Positions 1-5,584 of a stretch of DNA of 11,187 nt are shown here, in pieces. The notes under the pieces are model-generated. The model saw only the letters and a program-made list of their open reading frames with translations, searched no databases and was not told the DNA's origin. Both the position numbers and the translations under genes were made by a program. Within the stretch, counting starts at the first letter, position 1. The number at the start of each line of letters is the position of its first letter. Source of the stretch: CAYLNK01 sp964384675 (lineage in GTDB: Bacteria > Acidobacteriota > Thermoanaerobaculia > UBA5066); the NCBI GenBank assembly GCA_964384675.1, contig CAYLNK010000224.1, forward strand, positions 1 to 11,187, in the 5' to 3' direction.

Positions 1-350
1 TGTCGGACCGGACCGCGGCCGCCGGTGCGGTCCTGGTGCGGACCGGCCGCAGCGCGGTGGCCCACGGGGACGAGGCGGGCGGCGTCTCCCTGCGCTACGT
101 ACCCCTGATCGCGGACGTGGTGACCGGCGACGAGATCGTGACGTCCGGGACGGACGGTGTCTTCCCGGGAGACCTCCCGATCGGACGCGTTGCCGCGGTG
201 AGGCGGAGCGGCCCGCTCCTCTTCCTCGAGCTCCCCGTCACTCTCGGCGCCGACGCCGCGCGCGAGCCGCTGGTCTTCGTCCTTCCTCCCGTCCGGGCGA
301 CCGAGCCGCAGCCCCGGGCTCTCTCCCCGGGATCGGACGTGCCGCGATGA
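1..350 (+). CDS. mreC: Rod shape-determining protein MreC, C-terminal part (5' end outside window)
   Basis: The reading frame is open from the first base (first complete codon at 3) to TGA at 348-350, giving the last 115 residues. MreC is a periplasmic, membrane-anchored scaffold of the elongasome that links MreB to PBP2 and RodA. The visible part fits the MreC beta-barrel domain: a stretch reading VPLIADVVTGDEIVTSG, then a DGVFPGDLPIGRV segment, which is the family's typical signature, followed by beta-strand-like sequence and a Pro/Arg-rich tail. The N-terminal membrane helix and coiled coil lie upstream. A GTG at 36 is in frame, but coding continues upstream of it, so it is an internal valine codon. 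The stop overlaps the mreD start (ATGA), and mreD, PBP2 and RodA follow, which confirms the identity. mreB is probably just upstream but cannot be seen. Confidence 0.93.
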   Translation, partial: SDRTAAAGAVLVRTGRSAVAHGDEAGGVSLRYVPLIADVVTGDEIVTSGTDGVFPGDLPIGRVAAVRRSGPLLFLELPVTLGADAAREPLVFVLPPVRATEPQPRALSPGSDVPR

Positions 351-874
351 ACGTCCCGGTCGGGCCCCTTCGGGTCCTCCGCCTCGTGGCGGGCCTCGTG
401 CTCGCCGTCGCGGGGACCCTGGCGCTCGGCTTCGTGCCGGCTTCCGCCAAGCCCGATCTCTTCCTCGTCGCCGTGGCGGACGCCGCACGCGGCGGCGCCC
501 CCGTGCTGGCCATGACCGCCGGGCTCGTGGCGGGACTCCTCGAGGACACCCTCACGAACCCGGACCGGCTGCTCGGTCTCCACGCGTTCAGCAAGGTGCT
601 GGTCGGCTATCTCGTCGCGATGCTCGGCTCCCGCACGGTGGTCGAGAAGCCGATCGCGGTGGGCGGTCTCGTCGCCGGTGCGGCCCTCCTCGAGACCGGG
701 ATCGTGGTCGGTCTCGTCTGGGTGCTGCGGGGCGTCCTCCTCCTGCCCGCGCCGGGACCGCTCGCGGTCGGCGCGATCGCGACCGGCCTCGTCGGGGCCG
801 GCATCCAGGCCCTCTCCCTCGTCCCGTGGCGGGCCCGGCGCGAGGCGCGCCGCCGCCGCCGGCTGAGCCTGTGA
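347..874 (+). CDS. mreD: Rod shape-determining membrane protein MreD
   Basis: This 175-residue protein is close to the usual MreD length (about 160-180). It is very hydrophobic, with likely helices near residues 8-30, 37-66, 76-94, 103-130 and 137-160, and ends in an Arg-rich cytoplasmic tail (residues 162-173). The conserved MreD pattern is present: a PDL motif at 36-38, then a GLLED segment with acidic D67, then the LG..AFSK segment around 76-83. MreD is an inner-membrane partner of MreC in the cell-wall elongation complex; no enzymatic activity is known for the family. The ATG at 347 overlaps the mreC TGA by 4 bases, so translation is probably coupled. No clear Shine-Dalgarno sequence is visible, which fits coupling. 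A GCC/GCG-rich run near the 3' end encodes the Arg tail. The family assignment rests on both sequence pattern and position. Confidence 0.93.
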   Translation: MNVPVGPLRVLRLVAGLVLAVAGTLALGFVPASAKPDLFLVAVADAARGGAPVLAMTAGLVAGLLEDTLTNPDRLLGLHAFSKVLVGYLVAMLGSRTVVEKPIAVGGLVAGAALLETGIVVGLVWVLRGVLLLPAPGPLAVGAIATGLVGAGIQALSLVPWRARREARRRRRLSL

Positions 875-884
875 GCCTCTGACG

Positions 885-2756
885 ATGGCCACCAGCGCGC
901 GCGAGGACCGCCGCCCCCTGCTCGTCCGGCTCGACCGGCTCGGGTTCGCCGTCTGGGTGGTCTTCGCGCTGCTCCTCGGCGTCTACTGGGTGAACCAGGT
1001 GCTGCGCGGCGACGAGTTCGAGCGGCAGGCCGAGAACAACCGCCAGCGCTCGGTGCCGATCACGGCCGCGCGGGGCTTCATCCTGGATCGCAACGGCGAG
1101 GTGCTCGCCGAGAACGAGCCGTCCTTCAACCTCCTCCTCTTCCGGCGTGAGACCCGGGACCTGGAGGGCTCGCTCCGCTTCGTGGCCGACCTCCTGGGCC
1201 GCCCCCTCGACGACCTGAAGCGCCGGGTGGAGCGGGACCGCTCCTACTACGACTTCGTCCCGATCGTGCTCCAGGAGAACCTGACGCTCACCGAGGTGGC
1301 CGCGATCGAGGCGCACGCCCTCGAGCGGCCCGGGCTCGTCGTGCACACGACCGAGCGGCGCGTCTACAAGCACGGGACTCTGGCCTCTCACCTCCTCGGG
1401 TACCTGGGCGAGGCGACGCCCGAGCAGCAGCAGAGCCGGGGAGCGCGGACACGGCCGGGCGAGCCGATCGGCCAGAAGGGGATCGAGGCCGCCTACCAGG
1501 ACCTGCTGGCCGGCGTGTCCGGAGCCCGCTCCTACGTGATCGACTCGTTCGGGCGCGAGGTGAGCGTCTCGGCTCTGACCAACCCGACGCCGGGCAACAA
1601 GCTCTTCGCCTCGATCGACCTGCGCCTTCAGCGGGTCGCCGAGGAGTACTTCGCGGAGCGCGTCGGGACCGCGGTGGCGCTCGACCCGAGGACGGGGGAG
1701 ATCCTGGCGTTCGTCTCCGCTCCCGGCTACGACCCCAACCTGTTCACGCGCCGCGTCTCGCGGAAGGAGTGGGACGACATCCTCGAGGATCCTCGCCGCC
1801 CGCTGAACAACCGGGTGCTCCAGAACGTCTACTCGCCGGGCTCGGTCTTCAAGGCCATCGTCGCGTACGCGGTCCTGTCGCACGGCATCCGGGCCGACGA
1901 GCGCGTCTTCTGCCCCGGCGCGGCGACGTTCTACGGCCGCTCGTTCCGCTGCCACGGGACGCACGGGAACGTCGACCTGGCCACGGCGCTCCAGGTCTCC
2001 TGCGACGTCTACTTCTACACGATGGGCAAGCGCCTCGGAATCGAGGCGATCGCCGAGGCCGCCCACCAGTTCGGGCTCGGGCGCTCGACCGGCGTCGACC
2101 TGTCGGGCGAGCGGACGGGGCTGGTCCCGTCACCGGAATGGAGCGAGACGGTTCGCAAGCAGCCCTGGTACCCGGGCGAGACGATCTCGGTGGCCATCGG
2201 CCAGGGGCCTCTCCTGACGTCGGCCCTGCAGATGGCCCGCGCCTTCGCGGCCCTCGCCAACCCGGACGGCACTCTTCCGACGCCGCACCTCTTCCACATC
2301 GGCGAGAACATCCGGTCGGGCGAGCGGTTCGTCTACCGGCCTCCGGCCAAGGAGTCGGTGCCGTATGGGCCGGGCGTCCGCGAGGCGATCGTCGAGGGCC
2401 TCTGGCGCGTGGTGAACGCCCCCGGCGGCACGGCGTACGCGTCGCGCGTCCCGGGGCTCGACATCTGCGGCAAGACCGGCTCGGTCCAGGTCGTGGCGCA
2501 GAAGGACACCAAGAAGGCGCACCTCCTGCCGGACGAGCTGAAGGACCACGGCTGGTTCGCCGCCTTCGCCCCGCGCCGAGACCCGAAGCTGGTCGTGGTG
2601 GTGTTCGTGGAGCACGGGGAGCACGGGAACACCGCGGCGGCCCCGCTCGCCACGAAGATGTTCGAGACGTACCTGAGGCCGGCCTCTGCGGCGCGCCCCG
2701 AGGTGTCCGCGGGGCTCCCGACGACAGCCGGCGAGTCCTCCCGGACGGGCGGCTAG
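885..2756 (+). CDS. mrdA: Penicillin-binding protein 2 (peptidoglycan D,D-transpeptidase MrdA)
   Basis: This 623-residue class B PBP cross-links glycan strands made by RodA during elongation. One N-terminal membrane anchor (about residues 20-40) is followed by the RGFILDRNG dimerisation-domain motif (63-71) and a transpeptidase domain from about 260 to 605. The three catalytic motifs are intact: S320-V-F-K323 (acyl-enzyme serine and lysine), S372-C-D374, and K530-T-G532. SxD in place of SxN is normal for PBP2. Cys343, Cys356, His360 and Cys373 surround the second motif and could form a metal site (see findings). The C-terminal tail after residue 605 is Ala/Ser/Gly-rich and probably disordered. 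The ATG at 885 lies 10 bases after the mreD stop, and rodA begins 5 bases after this gene. Class B family membership is certain. The PBP2 rather than PBP3/FtsI call rests on the RodA/MreCD context and motif style. Confidence 0.96.
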   Translation: MATSAREDRRPLLVRLDRLGFAVWVVFALLLGVYWVNQVLRGDEFERQAENNRQRSVPITAARGFILDRNGEVLAENEPSFNLLLFRRETRDLEGSLRFVADLLGRPLDDLKRRVERDRSYYDFVPIVLQENLTLTEVAAIEAHALERPGLVVHTTERRVYKHGTLASHLLGYLGEATPEQQQSRGARTRPGEPIGQKGIEAAYQDLLAGVSGARSYVIDSFGREVSVSALTNPTPGNKLFASIDLRLQRVAEEYFAERVGTAVALDPRTGEILAFVSAPGYDPNLFTRRVSRKEWDDILEDPRRPLNNRVLQNVYSPGSVFKAIVAYAVLSHGIRADERVFCPGAATFYGRSFRCHGTHGNVDLATALQVSCDVYFYTMGKRLGIEAIAEAAHQFGLGRSTGVDLSGERTGLVPSPEWSETVRKQPWYPGETISVAIGQGPLLTSALQMARAFAALANPDGTLPTPHLFHIGENIRSGERFVYRPPAKESVPYGPGVREAIVEGLWRVVNAPGGTAYASRVPGLDICGKTGSVQVVAQKDTKKAHLLPDELKDHGWFAAFAPRRDPKLVVVVFVEHGEHGNTAAAPLATKMFETYLRPASAARPEVSAGLPTTAGESSRTGG

Positions 2757-2761
2757 GCCCC

Positions 2762-3862
2762 GTGTCCAAGCTCTCGGAGATCCTGCCGCGCCGCCTCGAC
2801 ACGCGGCTCCTCGCGCTGGCGCTCGCTCTCTCGGCCATCGGTGTCGCGATGGTGGTGTCGACCACCGCGGGCTCGCCGCGGGCAGACCTCGGCAGCAAGC
2901 AGGTGCTGTTCCTGGGCCTCGGTCTGGCCGTGGCAGCGGTCCTCCTCGCGATCGACTATCGGATCCTGCTTCAATACTCGCCCGGCCTCTACGGGATCTC
3001 GCTCCTGGCTCTGATCTGGCTGCCGCTCTTCGGACGGCGCATCGCCGGCGCGAAGTCGTGGATCCGGCTCTTCGGGGGGTTCCAGCTCCAGCCGTCGGAG
3101 TTCGTGAAGCTCTCGACGGCGCTGCTCGTCGCCTGGATCCTGGAGAACGACGACCGGGCGTTCCTGCGTCGCCGCTCGATCGGCGCCCTGACGTTCGCCG
3201 TCGGGATGCCGATGCTCCTGATCCTCCTGCAGCCGGACCTCGGCGTGGCGATGACCTACGCGCCGTTCCTCCTGGCGGCGCTCTTCCTGGGCGGGCTCAA
3301 GGCCCGGTGGTGGGCCCTCCTGGTCGTGAGCGGGCTGCTCGTGGTGGGGAGCTCGTGGTTCGTGCTCAAGGACTACCAGAAGGACCGGATCCGGACGTTC
3401 CTCGACCCGTCGCTCGCCGCTCGCGGGGCCGGCTATCAGGTGCGCCAGGCACGGATCGCGATCGGCTCGGGCGGGATCGTCGGAAAGGGGTGGCAGAAGG
3501 GCTCGCAGAGCCGGCTCGGGTTCCTGCCGGTGAGGCACACCGACTTCGTCTTCGCCGCGCTCGCCGAGGAGTGGGGTTTCGTCGGCGTGGCCGGGGTCCT
3601 GGGGCTGTACGGGCTCTTCGTGGCACGGGGATTCGCGCTCGCCCGGGACGCCCGGGACCGAGGCGGGGCGATGCTGATCCTCCTCCTCTCCTCGAACCTG
3701 GCGGTGCAGGCGGCCGTGAACATCGCCATGAACATAGGGCTCGTGCCGACGACGGGGATCACGCTCCCGTTCCTCTCCTACGGGGGGTCGTCGCTGATCG
3801 CCTGCTGGGGAATGGTGGGGCTGATGCTGTCCGTGGCGTACCGCCGCTTCGTCAATGTGTAG
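2762..3862 (+). CDS. rodA: Peptidoglycan glycosyltransferase RodA (SEDS family)
   Basis: This 366-residue polytopic SEDS protein (about 10 helices) matches the usual RodA length. SEDS enzymes polymerise lipid II into glycan strands, and RodA works in complex with PBP2. The diagnostic motifs are present: a GAKSWIRLFGGFQLQPSE segment near residue 98, QPDLG, DYQKDRIRTFLDP, a GSQSRLGFLPVRHTDFVFA stretch holding Asp261 (equivalent by motif to the essential Asp of characterised RodA), AEEWGF, and the C-terminal N.AMNIGLVPTTGI-LPF-SYGGSS. The start is GTG at 2762, five bases after the mrdA stop. It was chosen because the conserved N-terminal helix begins right after it and the first in-frame ATG lies inside that helix. 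A weak GGGCGG about 10 bases upstream may act as ribosome-binding site. This is the last gene of the elongation set before a 57-base gap. Confidence 0.96.
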   Translation: MSKLSEILPRRLDTRLLALALALSAIGVAMVVSTTAGSPRADLGSKQVLFLGLGLAVAAVLLAIDYRILLQYSPGLYGISLLALIWLPLFGRRIAGAKSWIRLFGGFQLQPSEFVKLSTALLVAWILENDDRAFLRRRSIGALTFAVGMPMLLILLQPDLGVAMTYAPFLLAALFLGGLKARWWALLVVSGLLVVGSSWFVLKDYQKDRIRTFLDPSLAARGAGYQVRQARIAIGSGGIVGKGWQKGSQSRLGFLPVRHTDFVFAALAEEWGFVGVAGVLGLYGLFVARGFALARDARDRGGAMLILLLSSNLAVQAAVNIAMNIGLVPTTGITLPFLSYGGSSLIACWGMVGLMLSVAYRRFVNV

Positions 3863-3886
3863 CGTCGCGGCCCGGTCGGCCCCCGG

Positions 3887-3900
3887 GGCGCGGGAGCGCC
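3887..3900 (+). other. GC-rich hairpin after rodA, possible weak terminator
   Basis: GGCGC (3887-3891) and GCGCC (3896-3900) form a perfect 5-bp stem with a GGGA loop, 24 bases after the rodA stop. No T-run follows, so it is not a standard intrinsic terminator on either strand. It shares its right arm with the larger inverted repeat at 3896-3917, so the two structures would exclude each other. It may slow or reduce read-through from rodA into rng, or be a chance result of high GC. Confidence 0.3.
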
Positions 3901-3917
3901 GGGTTAATCTCCGGCGC
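3896..3917. repeat. Perfect 7-bp inverted repeat just upstream of rng
   Basis: GCGCCGG at 3896-3902 is the exact reverse complement of CCGGCGC at 3911-3917, with an 8-base spacer (GTTAATCT) that contains the candidate -10 box. The right arm ends two bases before the rng ATG. As DNA it could be a dyad operator covering the promoter. As RNA, in a transcript reading through from rodA, it would fold a hairpin against the start codon. The repeat is directly visible; its role is inference. Confidence 0.45.
3905..3910 (+). promoter_or_regulatory. Candidate -10 box (TAATCT) for a leaderless rng transcript
   Basis: TAATCT ends 9 bases before the rng ATG, and no Shine-Dalgarno sequence is present between it and the start. 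With the usual 6-8 bases from -10 box to start site, transcription would begin at or within about 3 bases of the ATG. The box at prsW (5570-5575) has the same 9-base spacing and similar flanks. No convincing -35 hexamer is seen 17 bases upstream. This is inferred from pattern only. Confidence 0.4.
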
Positions 3918-3919
3918 AC

Positions 3920-5458
3920 ATGCTGAAAGAGCTTCTGATCTCCTCCAGCGACCGCGAGACGCGGATCGCGGTCCTCGAGGAGGGCCGCGTCGCGGAGGTG
4001 CAGATCGAGCGGCGCCGCCAGCGCGGTGTCGTGGGGAACATCTACAAGGGGCGCGTGACGCGGGTGCTTCCGGGGATGCAGTCGGCGTTCGTCGACCTCG
4101 GCCTGGAGAAGGACGCGTTCCTGTACGTGGCCGACGTCGGCGAGGAGGTGGACGACTTCGACCGCTTCGGCGCGGGCGAAGAGGAGAAGCGCGACGGGGA
4201 GCCGCCGCCCTCCGCACCGGTGCCGGAAGGCGAGCCTCCCCCGCCCAAGCCGCTCCCGTCGATCGACGAGCTGCTGCGCGAGGGCCAGGAGCTCGTCGTG
4301 CAGGTCACCAAGGACATGATCGCGCACAAGGGGGTGCGGATCACGACGCACGTGACGCTCCCCGGGCGGACGCTGGTCTACATGCCGACGATCGACCACG
4401 TCGGCGTGTCGCGCCGGATCGAGAACGAGGAGGAGCGGGAGCGCCTGAAGGAGATCCTCGTCTCGATCAAGAAGGGCCCCGGGGGCTACATCGTGCGCAC
4501 GGCGGGCGAGGGGCGCGCGGCCGAGGACTTCGTGGCCGACCGCCGCTACCTGACGCGGCTCTGGGAGCAGATCCGGAAGAAAGGGGACCGGGCCGGCGCG
4601 CCGGCGCTGCTCCACCGGGACCTCGACCTCGCCCTGCGGGCCGCCCGGGACATCTTCGCGGCCGACTTCACGGCGCTCTGGGTGGACGACGACGAGGACT
4701 ACCAGCGCATCGTCGAGTTCCTCGACCAGGTGCAGCCGAGCCTGGTCGGGAAGGTGAAGCTGTACCGGAAGTCGACCCCGCTCTTCGAGGAGTACCACGT
4801 CGAGACCGAGATCGAGAACGCCCTGAAGAGCAAGGTCTGGCTGAAGTCGGGCGGCTACATCGTCATCAACCAGACGGAGGCGCTCGTCGCGATCGACGTC
4901 AACACCGGGAAGTACGTCGGGAAGAAGCGGCTCGAGGACACCGTCGTGAAGACGAACCTCGAGGCCGTGCAGGAGATCGTCAGGCAGATCCGGCTGCGCG
5001 ACCTGGGCGGCCTCCTGGTCGTCGACTTCATCGACATGGAGGAGGAGGAGAACCGCAAGGAGCTGGTCGCGGCGCTCGAGACCGAGCTGAAGCGGGACCG
5101 CTCCAAGAACCGGATGCTGCCGGTCTCCGAGTTCGGCCTCGTCGAGATCACACGCAAGCGGCAGCGCCAGAGCCTGGAGCGGACGCTCACGATGCCGTGC
5201 CCCTACTGCCAGGGGGTCGGGCGGATCAAGAGCGTGCAGACGATCCTCCTCGAGATCCGCCGCCAGATCCTGCGACGCGCCTACGACGGCGAATGGCACT
5301 CTCTCCTGCTCCGGGTCCACCCCGAGATCTACCGGGCGCTGGTGGGTGAGGAGCGGCGGCTGATCGAGGAGCTCGAGGAGCGGATCGGGATGCCGATCCA
5401 CGTCAAGAGCGACGAGCACATCCACCACGAGGGGTTCGACATCGTGCTCGAGGCTTAG
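3920..5458 (+). CDS. rng: Ribonuclease E/G family endoribonuclease (RNase G)
   Basis: This 512-residue protein is close to RNase G size (E. coli Rng is 489) and lacks the long C-terminal scaffold of RNase E. It is a cytoplasmic single-strand endonuclease that matures rRNA and starts mRNA decay. The N-terminal S1 RNA-binding region (about 36-145, NIYKGRVTRVLPGMQSAFVDLG) is interrupted by an acidic, Pro-rich insert at about 77-112. The catalytic core is complete: metal-binding Asp326 in AIDVNTGKYVGK and Asp369 in LVVDFIDM, then the Zn-link motif C427-P-Y-C430 followed by QGVGRIKS. The ATG at 3920 was chosen because it gives the standard MLKELLI start; no Shine-Dalgarno sequence precedes it. In E. 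coli, rng also lies downstream of mreBCD, so the link to the elongation operon is conserved. Whether it is co-transcribed with rodA or has its own promoter is unclear. Confidence 0.95.
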   Translation: MLKELLISSSDRETRIAVLEEGRVAEVQIERRRQRGVVGNIYKGRVTRVLPGMQSAFVDLGLEKDAFLYVADVGEEVDDFDRFGAGEEEKRDGEPPPSAPVPEGEPPPPKPLPSIDELLREGQELVVQVTKDMIAHKGVRITTHVTLPGRTLVYMPTIDHVGVSRRIENEEERERLKEILVSIKKGPGGYIVRTAGEGRAAEDFVADRRYLTRLWEQIRKKGDRAGAPALLHRDLDLALRAARDIFAADFTALWVDDDEDYQRIVEFLDQVQPSLVGKVKLYRKSTPLFEEYHVETEIENALKSKVWLKSGGYIVINQTEALVAIDVNTGKYVGKKRLEDTVVKTNLEAVQEIVRQIRLRDLGGLLVVDFIDMEEEENRKELVAALETELKRDRSKNRMLPVSEFGLVEITRKRQRQSLERTLTMPCPYCQGVGRIKSVQTILLEIRRQILRRAYDGEWHSLLLRVHPEIYRALVGEERRLIEELEERIGMPIHVKSDEHIHHEGFDIVLEA

Positions 5459-5464
5459 TCGCCC

Positions 5465-5492
5465 AAAAAAAGAGCCGCTCACGCGAGCGGCT
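5465..5492 (-). terminator. Intrinsic terminator signature reading the minus strand
   Basis: AGCCGCTC (5473-5480), loop ACGC, GAGCGGCT (5485-5492) is a perfect 8-bp, GC-rich stem. Seven A residues (5465-5471) lie on its left, so on the minus strand the hairpin is followed by a run of seven T: a textbook terminator. On the plus strand no T-run follows the hairpin (it is followed by GGAGGAGAGG), so it would be at most a weak, U-less terminator for rng, which ends 6 bases before the A-run. No minus-strand gene is seen upstream of it. Confidence 0.7.
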
Positions 5493-5508
5493 GGAGGAGA
5501 GGCTGGAG
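5489..5508. repeat. Short direct repeat GGCTGGAG, two copies
   Basis: GGCTGGAG occurs at 5489-5496 and again at 5501-5508, a 12-base period with a 4-base GAGA spacer. The first copy overlaps the right arm of the terminator stem. The function is unknown, and it may be chance or a trace of local duplication. Confidence 0.35.
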
Positions 5509-5584
5509 TGTGCGCCACTCTCCATAGAGCACGCGACGTGCCAGCCCTCGCGCGCCGGATCGGCACGGTTAGACTTCCGGCCGG
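5493..5584. other. Non-coding gap between rng and prsW with foldable sequence
   Basis: No credible gene is seen here. Several complementary segments suggest structure: GGCTGG (5501-5506) with CCAGCC (5541-5546) as an outer stem, GTGC (5510-5513) with GCAC (5529-5532), and CTCT (5518-5521) with AGAG (5526-5529) around a CCAT loop. These can nest into one interrupted stem. An alternative is GAGTG (5506-5510) with CACTC (5516-5520). An 8-bp palindrome CCGGCCGG (5577-5584) abuts the prsW ATG. Because stems fold on both strands, the region could be a plus-strand 3' UTR or a minus-strand small RNA ending at the terminator at 5465-5492. High GC makes such pairings easy by chance. Confidence 0.35.
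5570..5575 (+). promoter_or_regulatory. Candidate -10 box (TAGACT) for a leaderless prsW transcript
   Basis: TAGACT ends 9 bases before the ATG at 5585, the same spacing as TAATCT upstream of rng. Both are preceded by GT and followed within two bases by CCGG. No Shine-Dalgarno sequence lies between box and start, so a leaderless or near-leaderless mRNA is plausible. No clear -35 hexamer is visible. Inference from pattern only. Confidence 0.4.

Noticed and set aside
849..861. GCC-type trinucleotide run at the end of mreD, considered as a microsatellite or regulatory repeat
   Set aside because: It is short, within coding sequence, and encodes the basic tail expected for a membrane protein; ordinary for this GC content.
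588..2066. A 492-codon minus-strand open frame opposite mreD and mrdA
   Set aside because: Same antisense pattern; no recognisable domain, and both opposite genes have intact family motifs.
5403..5525. Small minus-strand open frame of 40 codons through the terminator (Ser/Arg-rich, with RLFFW in the middle)
   Set aside because: The FF-W part simply reads the T-run of the terminator, there is no ribosome-binding site, and its end is antisense to rng.
5551..5584. Possible tRNA or riboswitch in the gap before prsW (GC arms and a GGTTAGACTT segment)
   Set aside because: No cloverleaf, no T-arm consensus and no matching acceptor arm; the segment is better read as a -10 box with GC-rich flanks.
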